From Prionace glauca (lineage: Eukaryota > Chordata > Chondrichthyes > Carcharhiniformes > Carcharhinidae): DNA of 64,000 nt. A model generated the notes under the pieces. It worked only from the letters and a program-made list of their open reading frames with translations. It was not told where the DNA came from and ran no database searches. The DNA lies in contig CM075729.1 in the NCBI GenBank assembly GCA_037974335.1, positions 106,170,515 through 106,234,514 of the forward strand, given 5' to 3'. Positions 33,101-45,185 of this stretch are shown here, piece after piece (positions within the stretch are counted from its first letter, which is position 1; every line of letters begins with the position of its first letter). Made by a program: the position numbers and the translations under genes.

Positions 33101-35192
33101 GTGATGCACCATCAGAGAGTCAGTGCTGAGGGAGTGCTGCACTGTCAGAGGGTCAGTACTGAGGGAGTGCTGCACTGTCAGAGGGTCAGTACTGAGGGAG
33201 TGCTGCACTGTCAGAGGGTCGGTGCTGAGGGAGTACCGCACTGTCAGAGGGTCAGTACTGAGGGAGTGCTGCACTGTCAGAGGGTCAGTACTGAGGGAGT
33301 GCTGCACTGTCAGAGGCTCAGTGCTGAGGGAGTGCTGCACTGTCAGAGGGTCAGTGCTGAGGGAGTGCTGCACTGTCAGAGGGTCGGTGCTGAGGGAGTA
33401 CCGCACTGTCAGAGGGTCAGTACTGAGGGAGTGCTGCACTGTCAGAGGGTCAGTACTGAGGGAGTGCTGCACTGTCAGAGGCTCAGTGCTGAGGGAGTGC
33501 TGCACTGTCAGAGGGTCAGTACTGAGGGAGTGCTGCACTGTCAGAGGGTCAGTACTGAGGGAGTGCTGCACTGTCAGAGAGTCAGTACTGAGGGAGTGCC
33601 GCACCATCTGAGGTTCAGTGCTGAGGGAGTGCTGCACTGTCAGAGGGTCAGTGCTGAGGGAGTGCTGCACTGTCAGAGGGTCGGTGCTGAGGGAGTACCG
33701 CACTGTCAGAGGGTCAGTACTGAGGGAGTGCTGCACTGTCAGAGGGTCAGTACTGAGGGAGTGCTGCACCATCAGAGGGTCAGCGCTGAGGGAGTGCCGC
33801 ACTGTCTGAGGGTTGTGCTGAGGGAGTGCTGCACCGTCAGAGGCTCAGTGCTGAGGGAGTGCTGCACTGTCAGAGGGTCAGTGCTGAGGGAGTGCCGCAC
33901 CGTCAGAGGGTCAGTACTGAGGGAGTGCTGCACTGTCAGAGGGTCAGTACTGAGGGAGTGCCTCACTGTCAGAGGGTCAGTACTGAGGGAGTGCCTCACT
34001 GTCAGAGGGTCAGTACTGAGGGAATGCTGTACTGTCAGAGGGTCAGTAGTGAGGGAGTGCTGGACTGTCAGAGGGTCAGTACTGAGGGAGTGCTGGACTG
34101 TCAGAGGGTCAGTGCTGAGGGGGCACTGCACTGTCAGAGGGTCAGTGCTGAGGGAGTGCCGCACTGTCAGAGGGTCAGTACTCAGGGAGTGCTGCACTAT
34201 CAGAGGGTCAGTACTGAGGGAGTGCTGCACTGTCAGAGGGTCAGTACTGAGGGAGTGCTGCACTGTCAGAGGGTCAGTACTGAGGGAGTGCTTCACTGTC
34301 AGAGGGTCAGTGCTGAGGGGGCACTGCACTGTCAGAGGGTCAGTGCTGAGGGAGTGCCGCACTGTCAGAGGGTCAGTACTCAGGGAGTGCTGCACTATCA
34401 GAGGGTCAGTACTGAGGGAGTGCTGCACTGTCAGAGGGGTCAGTGCTGAGGGAGTGCTGCACTGTCAGAGGGTCAGTACTGAGGGGGCACTGCACAGTCA
34501 GAGGGTCAGTGCTGAGGGAGTGCTGCACTGTCAGAGGGTCAGTGCTGAGGGATTGCTGCACTGTCAGAGGGTCAGTACTGAGGGGGCACTGCACTGTCAG
34601 AGGGTCAGTGCTGAGGGAGTGCTGGACTGTCAGAGGGTCAGTGCTGAGGGGGGCACTGCACTGTCAGAGGGTCAGTACTCAGGGAGTGCTGTACTATCAG
34701 AGGGTCAGTACTGAGGGAGTGCTGCACTGTCAGAGGGTCAGTGCTGAGGGAGTGCTGCACTGTCAGAGGGTCAGTGCTGAGGGAGTGCTGCACTGTCAGA
34801 GGGTCAGTACTGAGGGGGCACTGCACTGTCAGAGGGTCAGTGCTGAGGGAGTGCTGGACTGTCAGAGGGTCAGTGCTGAGGGGGCACTGCACTGTCAGAG
34901 GGTCAGTACTGAGGGAGTGCTGCACTGTCAGAGGGTCAGTACTGAGGGAGTGCTGCACTGTCAGAGGGTCAGTACTGAGGGAGTGCCGCACTGTCAGAGG
35001 GTCAGTGCTGAGGGAGTGCTGCACTGTCAGAGGGTCAGTGCTGAAGGAATGCTGCACTGTCAGAGGGTCAGTGCTGAGGGAGTGCTGCACTGTCAGAGGG
35101 TCAGTACTGAGGGAGTGCTGCACTGTCAGAGGGTCAGTACTGAGGGAGTGCTGCACTGTCAGAGGGTCAGTGCTGAGGGAGTGCTGCACTGT
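27167..35192. repeat. 33-bp minisatellite, array B (same family as array A, inverted)
   Basis: About 243 copies of a 33-bp unit reading gtcagagggtcag, tactgagggag, tgctgcact on the + strand, the reverse complement of array A. Higher-order structure is present: a rare unit (gtctgagggttgtgctgagg) recurs at 29381, 31692 and 33804, and the stretch from about 30990-32790 is repeated at a 2112-bp offset (64 units) to about 34900. Open frames of up to 1234 codons on both strands are artefacts. The array fills most of intron 1 of gene 2. Confidence 0.97.
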
Positions 35193-35705
35193 TGACAGGG
35201 TATGGTTTTGAATGGGCTGTGGTATTAGCTGCGATGAAAATGCTGAAACGCCAACACTGAACGGGAATCAACTTTTTTTTGGAAAATGTCACAATCTGTC
35301 TGCACCATGCCTGGAGGAAGTGCTGAGCTGAAGTAATGCTTAGCTGCTGCCTGTCCCTGCACTGATGTAGCTCTCTATGGGGAAGTGAGAGTGCTGGACT
35401 GCCTCCGAGCAGCTCAGCAGACTTTAGTCTGGATTTGACTCTGCTTTCAGCTATTTCCCAACCAGGCTGCCTGTTTTTCTACACGCATAGATACACTCAG
35501 AGGCACACGTGCACGCACGCACACACACATACACACACACGCACACACACACACACACACACGATTCCTGGGTGTCTGAGACTCACTAACGAGCCCAACA
35601 CTTCTATCCTCCCCCTGACAGTGAGATGCACTGGGATAAAGGGAAAATGGTGCCCTTTTCCAGTATCATTCCCAAGATGATCTGCACAGTTTTTTTCACT
35701 TTTCA
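35193..35705. other. Intron sequence with a CA microsatellite
   Basis: A cacaca-type repeat lies at 35510-35562. The rest is single-copy intron without a recognised feature. Confidence 0.5.
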
Positions 35706-36016
35706 TAGAATCCGTACTGTGCAGGAGGAGGCCATTCTCCCCATCGAGTCAGTACCATCCAGGCTCTATACCCACACCACCACATGTTTACTCTGCTCGC
35801 CCCCCTGACACTAATGGTCAATTTAGCATAGTCAATTAACCTAACCCACACATCTTTGGAATGTGGGAGGAAACCAGAGCACCCAGAGAAAACCCACGTA
35901 GACCCAGCGAGAATGTACAGACTCCACACGGACAGTCACCTGAGCCAGGGATCAAACCCTGGTCCCTGGGGCTGTGAGGCAGCACTGCTGACCACTGTGC
36001 CACTGTGCTGCCCTTT
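35706..36016 (-). mobile_element. HE1-like tRNA-derived SINE
   Basis: On the minus strand the head has the A-box tggtcagcagtgctgcctc and a damaged B-box; the body has tttcctcccacattccaaag; the tail is the inverse of gtactgtgcagg. Nearly full length. Confidence 0.8.
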
Positions 36017-36654
36017 TTAATGCTGAATGTGGGATCTTACTTTGTGTAATTTGGCTGTTGCCTTTCTCACATTCCATCCACAAGTCACACTTCGAAAGAG
36101 GTACTTCACGGGACTGAGGGGTTCTAGAAAGCCGCGTGGTCATGAGAGACGCAGATTGGATTGGGAATGCTGAGTGAAAACATGTTGCGGAATGAGACAG
36201 AGTTTCAATCCAAATGGACGGACCCTGAGCCTCAGGTCAAAGGTTAATTCCTCTGTCCTCCAGGCCAAAGGCCCCAAATTCAGGCTCACTGAGGCGCACC
36301 TCACCCCAGCCGCTCGCGGAGGCATTTGACGCAAGGCCCAATCCTTGGCCTTCCGCGGAGCCTAAGCACAGGCTGGAGTCTGCTTGGTGAAGGACGGTGA
36401 CCAGGCTCGATTCCTGCTGCCCCTTCAGTTTTAACCTCTTCAACTCAGGTGTGCCTGGTGACTCTTGCCGTTTATCCTCTGGCACATCCCCAAAGAACGA
36501 AGAACAAAACAGCATGGGAAACTGGCCCTTCAGCCCAATGAGCTTGCGCCGCCATTTTAACATTGTGAGTACCCCCTTCTACCTATGACCTTTCTACCTA
36601 CGCCTATTGGACTCCACAATAACAGAATCATAACCAGATTGAGGGACGACTAAT
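36017..36654. other. Intron sequence with no recognised feature
   Basis: Single-copy sequence. One minus-strand open frame (36237-36563) contains a tail-like gggctgaagggccagtttcc stretch, suggesting a decayed SINE or LINE end near 36515-36560. Confidence 0.35.
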
Positions 36655-36960
36655 TTAGGTACAATTTTTAGCACCAATCAGCCTAAGAGCACGTTTTTGG
36701 GGTGTGGGAGGAAACCGTAGCACCCGGAGAAAACCCACGCAAGCACAGGGAGAATGTGAAAACTCCTGCAGACACCAGCCCAAATCCATGTGTCTGCACA
36801 GCAAACAGTGACAATCACTGAGCTGTCATGTTGCCCGACGGATAGTCCAGTTTAAGTGTACACTAACGACGTGAAGCACTAGGCAACTCTCCAAGCAACA
36901 TCCAAGAGCAGCCCTCGCACAACCCACCGTGTGTATGTCCCTTGTTGGACAACAAGGCGC
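36655..36960 (-). mobile_element. SINE, second head type (inverted copy)
   Basis: It is the reverse complement of the element type at 17212-17515, sharing the cacacggtgggttgtgcg head and the cagacacatggatttgggc block. It lies head to head with the following copy. Confidence 0.7.
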
Positions 36961-36967
36961 ACTGAAG

Positions 36968-37210
36968 TGCTTGCGTGGGTTTTCTCCGGGTGCTCCGGTT
37001 TCCTCCCACATCCCAAAGATGTGCTATTATGCTGATTGGAGGTAATAAATTGTCCCCAAATTAGTTTTCCCTCAATGTGGAATGCCATAAGCATAAATAA
37101 GGGTCATGGGTGGAGGGGGGGGCTGGTAATGTTAAAATGGAGGCGTGGGCTCGTTGGGCCGAAGGGCCCGTTTTCCGGGCTGTTTTTGTTCTTTGTTCTT
37201 TGTTCTTTGA
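36968..37210 (+). mobile_element. SINE, body and tail (plus strand)
   Basis: It starts inside the central body (tgcgtgggttttctccgg), passes through ccaaagatgtgctattatgc and ends with gttgggccgaagggcccg and a (ttctttg) repeat tail. Only eight bases separate it from the preceding inverted copy. Confidence 0.75.
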
Positions 37211-37364
37211 ATCACCTGTGAATTAAAAGAAAAGACATCAATAAACATGCACAACTTATACAGACATTCACAGAATCCCCAGAAGCTCAAAAGTAAGACA
37301 AGTGAGCCAGAAAATATGTTGGGAGGTCCATAGGAATCAATTGATTCCCAGGAATGCCCCAAGG

Positions 37365-38600
37365 CTCTTGATCTTTATTTAGAACAGTGTCCTGTATCTC
37401 TCCATCTGTAGTCCGCTCATGTGCCTATCTAAGTAAACATTACACAACTCTAGCGTGCCTGCCTCCACCACACTACTTGGCAGTGCATTTCAGGCCCCCA
37501 CCAGCCTCTGTGTGAAAAATCTCCCTCTAACATCTGTACTATACCTCACCCCGTTCACCCTAAGCCCGTGGTCCCTCGTAATTTTTGTACCCAACCTAGG
37601 AAAAAGCTTACCGCTGTTCACTCTATCTATACCCTTCATAATCTTATACACCTCTTTTAGATTTCCCCTCATTCTCCGTCTTTCTAAAGAGAACAGCCCC
37701 AATTTACCCAATCTCTCCTCATAGCTCAGTCCTTCCATACCAGACAGCATCCTGGTAAACCTCCCCTGCACTCTCTCCAGGGTCTCCGGTAGTAAGGCGA
37801 CCAGAACTGGATGCAGTACTGCAAATGCGGTCGAACCAATGTTCTATACAACTACAACATTAGACGCCAGCTCTTGTACTCTATATATACCCCTTCCTAT
37901 AAAGGCAAGCATACCATAGGCCTTCTTTGCCACCTTCTCCACCTGTACTGTCACCTTCAAGGACTTGTGCACTTGCACCCCCAGGTCCCTCTGTGTTTCT
38001 ATACTCTTAATAGTCCGACCATTTATTGTATAACACCCCCCTACATTATTTCTTCCAAAATGCATCACCTCGCATTTATCTGGACTAAATTCCATCTGCC
38101 ATTTATCTGCCCAATATACCAGCCCATCTATACCCTGCTGTACTGCCTGACACTGGTCCTCACTATTAGCAAGTCCAGCCATCTTTGTGTCATCTGCAAA
38201 CTTGCTGATCACACCACTTACTCCCTCTTCCAAGTCATTTATGTATATTACAAATAGCAGAGGTCCCAGTACTGAGCCACTAGTTACAGACCTCCAGCTA
38301 GAAAAAGACCCTTCCACTACTACTCTCTGTCTCTTGTTACCAAGCCAGTTCTCAATCCATCTAGACACCTGTCCTTGCATCCCATGAGCCTTAACCTTTT
38401 CCACCAACCTACCATGAGGGACTTTGTCAAATGCCTTACTGAAATCCATGTAGACGACATCCACGGCTCATCCCTCGTAGACCGTTTTTGTCACATCCTC
38501 AAAACATTCTACCAGATTCGTAAGGCACGACCTCCCCTTTACAAAGTCTTGCTGCCTATCATTAATCAGATTGCCCACTACCCACGACCACAGATTACCC
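37365..38600 (-). mobile_element. CR1-superfamily LINE, reverse transcriptase half
   Basis: The minus strand encodes VVYMDFSKAFDKVPHGRL (motif A), TSGSVLGPLLFVIYINDL (motif B), FADDTK (catalytic motif C) and CEVMHFGRNN, followed by the C-terminal YEERLGKLGLFSLERRRMRG block. Motif B lacks the VPQG normally found after TSG, a 12-base in-frame loss. The 5' side stops near 38600 within an FVKGRSCLTNL-like segment. Other small breaks separate the two main open frames (38464-37844 and 37771-37490). Confidence 0.88.
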
Positions 38601-39524
38601 CAAAAGCCTCATTCATGCTCAGGTTTGCCACTTGTCCGAGCCCCTGCCAGCAGCCTGGCACAGTTGCCATGCCAATTGTTCCACTGTCAAGAAGGGTCTC
38701 AGAATCCAGTTGCATAGTCCCCTACCTTTCCCTACTCACACCGTTCAACAGGGCCAAGAGAGATCAGGTCAGGAGGGGGCCATGCTAAGCTTTGTATTAC
38801 CAGGCAATTGGAGGTCGAGGATAAAGGAATCTTGTTAAAGTTAAAGGGCTTTGTTGCGACCCCCCCACCCGGATTTTCCACTCATCCCCCACCTCTCCAA
38901 CCACGGCCTGTTTTCCAGTGGGAAATGGCCATTGGCCACTGGCGGGCTAATTCGGATCCACCAATGTCTATGGTGTTTTGTGCGGCTTGCCGTTGAAGAG
39001 TGGGGAGGGGGTGGAGGACTGGGAAAAGGCTATCCCTGGAAACTTGTGAGCAGCTTTGATCTCCATTAAAGATGGATAGGCTTGGATTGGTGGCACTATA
39101 GCACATGTTCACCAGATTGGGCTCCACTAGTGAACCACAGGCCATTGAAGCCTCTGGGTGGTTGGGAGCATGGCTGGGAATTGCCAATGGGGCAGTGCCC
39201 ACCAGGCACACTGGCAGCGCCAGTGAGGCACAAGGTAAGTGTGCCGGGGCAGTGCCAAAGGGTTCCGATGTCTGGGGGGGTGGGGGGGGCTGGCGGTGAA
39301 GGTCTCTCGGTTAATATGGTGACCAAAGCGCCTGAGCACATTGCAACTGGTTTCACCTGTGTGTTTAGACTCCGCATCCCCCGTACTGGCACCAAGCTCC
39401 CAACTGTCTAAAAAAGTGGGAAAGATTGTGATGCAGAGCACCCCAATAGGATTGCCGCGGGGGACTCCCTTTTTCTTTTCCTTGGGAAAATTCCATCATG
39501 TGTTTTTCAATCAGATCATCTGCG
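38601..39524. other. Intron sequence with no recognised feature
   Basis: Single-copy or highly decayed sequence. Open frames are short and carry no domain signal. Confidence 0.35.
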
Positions 39525-40000
39525 GAATGGTGGAGCAGGCTTGAAGGCCTAAACGGCCTCCTCCTGTTCCGAGTTCCTATGTTCCTATTTTAGAATCCTA
39601 CAAGATTCAAGAAGGGGCTTGGCAGGATAGATAGAGCCTGGGAGATCCCTTTCCCTGATTGGAGAATCCAGACCAAGGCTTAGCCTAACGGGGCGGGGGT
39701 GTTATTTAGGACCTTGATGAGGAGCAATTTCTTCATTCGAGGGTTTGCGAATCTTTGGATTTCTCTAACCCTGAATGTGGTGGATGCTCCATCGTTGAAT
39801 AAATTTAACTCAGATTCAGGGATCCCAAGGATAAGGTGGGTGGGAATGGAGGGGCGGGGGTGGTGGGGAGGGGGGAGCGAGTGAGAAAGTGGAGATGAGT
39901 CTAAGGATCAGCCAAGATAATATTGAGTGACAAAGCAGGCTTGACAGGCCGTCTGGTCTAGCCCCCTTCCCATTGCGCGTGCATTTATTCCCTGCCCTGT
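39525..40000 (+). mobile_element. LINE 3' tails
   Basis: The segment 39525-39592 is a bare tail (tggagcaggcttgaaggcct to ttcctatgttcctat). A second, longer 3' end follows from about 39599, with the decayed NFFIRGFANLWISL segment of LINE ORF2. Confidence 0.6.
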
Positions 40001-40083
40001 CTCCCGGAGATGAGGGGTCGTAGGAGGTTCCCGTGCTTAGGCCCACCCCTCATTCATGATTACTCTCTGCCTCATTACCTCAG

Positions 40084-40332
40084 GCTCGCACACCTTACAG
40101 AACCTCTTCAACTACAACCTGCAGCTGGCTGGCCTTCCGGAATTCTCCGTGGTGGGGATGCTGGATGATCTGCAGACACAGTATTACGACAGTGACCAGA
40201 GGAAGAGCGAGCCTCGGCAGCAGTGGATGGCCCACAGCTTTACAGACAGCTACTGGCGTGAACAGACCAGGACCATGGAGTCTGTTCACCAGCTTCTCTC
40301 TCGTAACTTTGGTCAAGTCCTCCCACAATTTG
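40084..40332 (+). CDS. MHC class I-like heavy chain (gene 2), alpha-1 exon
   Basis: The 249-bp, phase-1 exon follows a ctgcctcattacctcag acceptor and ends at a gtgcgt donor. The translation begins GSHTLQNLF, continues PEFSVVGMLDDLQTQYYDSD, EPRQQWM and DSYWREQTRTMESV, which is the alpha-1 floor-and-helix pattern. The motifs VG.LDD.Q, YDSD, EPR.QWM and YW place it firmly in class I. The residue equivalent to Y7 is N; the Y before the YW tryptophan, equivalent to Y59, is kept. The domain is a few residues shorter than usual. With the non-classical alpha-2 below, it is probably a non-classical molecule. Confidence 0.93.
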
Positions 40333-40937
40333 GTGCGTCTGATTCAACATCCACTTGACGTTTTGGTTAAAACAGAGCCAGATTGGCACCAATATGTGGG
40401 AAGTTTCACCCTGGGGAACTTTGGTGCTCGTGAGGGACAGTTAGACTGAATTCTTTAACTCTCCAGTTACAGAATTCAATGGGAAAAGAAAAAACAAAAG
40501 CTTGCATTTATCTAGCACCTTCACCATAGGAGAATGTCCTAAGTTGTCTCTGAGGAGGAATTTGACTCTGACCCACACAAAGAGGCATCAGGCCAGACCT
40601 CTAAAGGTGGGCAAAGGGGCAGATTTTCGGAAGTAGCTTGAAGAAGGAAAGTGGGGTAGAGAAGTGTGTGGGATCGGCGGGGGGGCGGGGGGGGGGGGGT
40701 GATTTTGCAGAGTTGGGGAGTCAGACAGCTAGAAGACTGGGCCACCAAGGGTGGAGCGAATTTTTACAAATTCAGCTTTGCTCAATAGTCATAATCTGAA
40801 CCTGAGGTAACACAGACAAGGATGAGGGTTACAGAGGCAGAGGAGATGGGCCGGGGATAAATTGACTAATGTTGCAGGTGTTATCCACTTGGTGACAGCA
40901 AGGACATCTGGTTGAAAGCTCGTAAAATCAGAGAATA
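40333..40937. other. Intron sequence with a G-run
   Basis: A G-rich run (40677-40700) interrupts otherwise unremarkable intron. Confidence 0.4.
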
Positions 40938-41213
40938 GAGTCATAGACTCCCCACAGCTTGCACCGACAACAGTCCCACCCAGGCCCTATCCCGATAACC
41001 CCGTATATTTACACTGATAATCCACCTCATCTTGTGACATTAGGGTCAATTTATCATGGCCAATGTGTCTAACCTGCACATCTTTGCATTGTGGGAGGAA
41101 ACCAGAGCACTTGGAGGATACCCACGCAGACATGGGGAGAATGTGCAAACTGCATGCACAAGTGACGTGGCGCTGTGAGGCTTCAGGGTTAACCACTGTG
41201 CCGCTCAGCTCCC
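40938..41213 (-). mobile_element. HE1-like tRNA-derived SINE
   Basis: Minus-strand copy with a degraded head (ggttaaccctgaagcctc) and central domain (tttcctcccacaatgcaaag). It is more decayed than the other copies. Confidence 0.75.
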
Positions 41214-42079
41214 AATCTCAATAAAACAACATGACTGCCAAGGGTCTGGTTTATTCTCAGGCTGTTGCCAGGAAGAGTGCTGATTCCTGTAGCTCGGGAA
41301 CAGAGCTTTAGTGGGAGCTGAAAACCGTGCCCACCATTTTCGAATTCCCGTTCTGATTCTCTTCCCGCACACAGCAGTGCACCAACTTCCATCTGTTTCC
41401 ATAGCTAGTCATTCCCGGTCATTAGAGGCTTATAGCTTGAGGGATGCCACTCCACATGAAGCGTGGCTGAGCAGGAGTCTCTGTGCTCTTAAGCCAGCCA
41501 TTGTCGTGTTGGGAAGGATTTACAGGTCAATGTGCTCAGAGGCGGAACGCTACCCACTGTACCACAACACCTCCATCCACTGTCTTCCCAGTGTTTAATT
41601 GGAGGCAGATTCGATTCACCCAGTGTTGGATGTCAGATGAACAGTCTGACAATATTGTGATAGAGGTGGTGACATTGAGCTGGGCGAACCTATAAATACA
41701 ACAGCTGTGTTTTCTGATGCCATCCACATCAGTATGTAAATGGCAAATTGGTGCGATAAAGGTTGGGTCCTTGGGGAATATCAGAGGTAATGGTGTGGGT
41801 GGGGGGGGCGCAGTGTGCAGGATGGTAATTCTCTTGCTATGACTAGCTGGTTTAGGAGTGGAACCCATTCGGTGCAGTTGTAACAAGTTGGACATTAGTG
41901 AAGAACAAAATGGTATAATTAACTATGTGAAAGGGTGCAGACAGCAGCAGAAGGACCAGGAGGGAAGGGCGACCTTAATCACAGCCACAGAATGTCACCC
42001 AGCCCCAAATGTCAGTCACCAACCTCATCGTTATTCTTTACATTCACTGAATTACTCACTCCAATTCAGGGTCACCTGA
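41214..42079. other. Intron sequence with no recognised feature
   Basis: Single-copy sequence leading into the pyrimidine-rich tract. Confidence 0.35.
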
Positions 42080-43273
42080 TTCACTCACTCACTCTCGCTC
42101 ACTCACTCGTTCTGCCGCATTTCCTCTCTGGTTTACTCTCCCGCTGTCCCCTCTCTCGTTCTTTCTCCCCGTCTCACTCCCTCTCCCCCTCTCGCTCCCT
42201 GTCTGCCTCTTGTTCCCTCCCCCCTTCTCACTCCGTTCCCCCCTCGCTCCCTCTCCCCCTCTTGCTCCCTCTGCCCCCTCGCTCCCTCTCCCCTTCTTGC
42301 TCCCTCTCCCCCTCATTCCCTCTCCCCCTCTCGTTCCCTCTCCCCCTCTCGTTCCCTCTCCCCCTCTCGTTCCCTCTGCCCTTCTCGCTCCCTCTCCCTT
42401 TCTCGCTCCCTCTCCTCCTTTCGTTCCCTCTCCCCTTCTCGCTCCCTTTCACCTTCTCACTCCCTCTCCCCCCTCACTCCCTGTCCGCCTCTCGTTCCCT
42501 CCCCCCTTCTCACTCCGTTCCCCCCTCTCGCTCCCTGTCCCCCTCTGCTCCGTCTCCCCCCTCGCTCCCTCTGCCCCTTGCTCCCTCTCCCCCTCTCGTT
42601 CCCTCCCCACTTCTCGCTCCCTCCCCCTTCTCGCTCCCTCTCCCCCTCTTGCTCCCTCTCTCCCTCTCACTCTCCCCTATTTCTAGAGCTCCCTCTCACT
42701 CATTCACTCACTCACACTCTTGTTCTCTACCTCCTTGCTCGCTCACTCTCTCTCAACCTCGCTTACTCTCTTTGTCTCTCCCCCCGCTTGCTTGTTCACT
42801 CTCTTTCTCCTCCTCACTTGCTCACTCTCTTCTCTTGCTTGCTCATTCACTCCACCTCTCTCTATTACACACACACTTTCTCTCTCACACACACTTACAC
42901 ACACACACACAGACACGCTCTCTCTCACACACACACATACGCTCTTTCACACACACATACACTCTCACATACACACACACATACACACTCTCTCTCTCAC
43001 ACACACACACTCTCTCTCTCACACACACACACGCTCTCTCACACACACACACACATATACGCTCTCTCTCTCACACACACACACATATACACTCTCTCAC
43101 ACACACACACACATGTACACGCTCTCACACACACACACACATATATGCTCTCTCACACACACACACACACATTTACGCTCTCTCTCACACACACACACAC
43201 ACACATATACGCTCTCTCTCACACACACACACACACATATACGCTCTCTCTCACACACACACACACATATATG

Positions 43274-43307
<34 letters not shown>

Positions 43308-44560
43308 TGCACACATATATTCACTCTCTCACACATGCGTACACACATATACACTCACACACATACACTCTCACACACATGCACACATACACACTCTCTC
43401 TCACATACACACTCTCATTCTCTTTCACACACACACACTTTATCTCTCACACACACTTTCACTCTCTCTCACACACACACTTTCTCTCTTTATCACACAC
43501 ACACACACACACACTCTCACACACACATTCACGGTCTCTCTCACACACACACTCTTTCTCACACACTCACGCACACACATATTCACTCTCACACATGCGC
43601 ACACACATACACTCACACACACATACACTCTCACACACACATACACTCTCACACACACACACAAACGCACTCTCTCTCACATACACACTCTCTCTCTCTC
43701 TCTTTCACACACACACACTTTCTCTTTCACACACACTTTCTCTTTCACACACTTTCTCTCTTTCGCACACACACTCTTTCTCTCACACACACATGCTTTC
43801 TCTCTCACATACACACTTTCTCTCACACACACACACACACGCTCTCTCACACACACACTCACACACTCACTTTCTCTTTCACACACACTTTCACTCTCTC
43901 ACACACACTTTCTCTCTTTCGCACACACACTCTTTCTCTCACACACACATGCTTTCTCTCTCACACACACACTTTCTCTCACACACACACACACGCTCTC
44001 TCACACACACACTCACACACTCACTTTCTCTTTCACACACTTTCACTCTCTCAGACACACTTTCTCTCTTTCGCACACACACTCTTTCTCTCACACACAC
44101 ATGCTTTCTCTCTCACATACACACTTTCTCTCACACACACACACACACGCTCTCTCACACACACACTCACACACTCACTTTCTCTTTCACACACACTTTC
44201 ACTCTCTCACACACACTTTCTCTCTTTCGCACACACACTCTTTCTCTCACACACACATGCTTTCTCTCTCACATACACACTTTCTCTCACACACACACAC
44301 ACACACTCACTTTCTCTTTCACACACACTTTCACTCTCTCACACACACTTTCTCTCTTTCACACACACACTTTTTTTCTCTCACACACACATACTTTCTC
44401 TTTCACATACACACTTTCTCTCTCTCTCTCACACATACACACACGCTCTCTCACACACACACTTTCTCACATACACACTCTCACTCTCTTTCTCTCACTC
44501 ATTTGCTTGCCCTCTCTCACACACACTCACACTCACATTCACACATACTCACTCACAGCT
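42080..44560. repeat. Pyrimidine-rich and CA/CT microsatellite tract
   Basis: The first part (42080-42690) is nearly pure pyrimidine, built on ccctctccccctctcgttcc. The rest alternates acacac and ctctct blocks, with a larger unit of about 200 bp recurring between 43790 and 44400. All three + frames are almost free of stops (up to 914 codons), which is a composition effect. Confidence 0.95.
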
Positions 44561-44579
44561 GCACATTCTCGAGCCAGCT

Positions 44580-45180
44580 AGAAAGTGGATTATCCTGGAC
44601 CAGGCAATATGCACTGAGACTGCATGAATCGATATCTGATGAGAAAAGCAGCCTCTGGGTGACAGTGATTATAACATAGTAAAATGCCTTGTCCAGTTTG
44701 AAATGGCTCATGTTTTAAAGTAGTAAAAAGTAACTATAAAGGTATTAAAGGTAGCACAGTAACGTTACTGTTTCAGACCTTGAAGCTGCAATTGAATAAC
44801 ACTCAGGAAAAGGTTTATCCCAGTGAGAAAGAAAGGCTTGTTGTGAAGGATATATCATTCACGCTAAATAAGAAAGTTCAGGAAAATCAAAAGCAACATT
44901 GTGTGAATCTTCAAGGATTATTAGTTGATCAGAGGATTAGACAGATTTTTATGAACCAACAAAGAATCACGGAAAAGGTAATACAGAGAGAGAGAGCACA
45001 GGTGAGAGAAAGAAGGCTAGGGATGTAAAAACAGGCAACAACAAGCTTCTACAAGTATTTAAATAGAAAAGGATTAAAACTGGTGTTGGCTCCCGGAGAG
45101 TGGTGTGGGCAATTAATAACTTAAAAGAAAAAAACTGAGGTGGCATTGAACAAGATCTTTCATGGGCGATAACTTAGAAA
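44580..45180 (+). mobile_element. LINE fragment, region between endonuclease and RT
   Basis: The decayed translation has a DSDYNIVKCLVQFEMAHVL-like start (end of the endonuclease domain) and a later FYKYLNRKRIKTG-like segment found in other copies. The frame 44780-45028 is open for 82 codons. Confidence 0.55.
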
Positions 45181-45185
45181 ACTTA

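Noticed and set aside
31010-34714. 1234-codon open frame
   Set aside because: It lies wholly inside the 33-bp array; length follows from 11-codon periodicity.
42080-42690. Bacterial-style or rRNA feature
   Set aside because: Nothing in the window resembles rRNA or tRNA genes; tRNA-like boxes belong to SINE heads.
41935-44679. 914-codon serine/histidine/threonine-rich open frame
   Set aside because: It is the pyrimidine and CA/CT microsatellite tract; all frames are open by composition.
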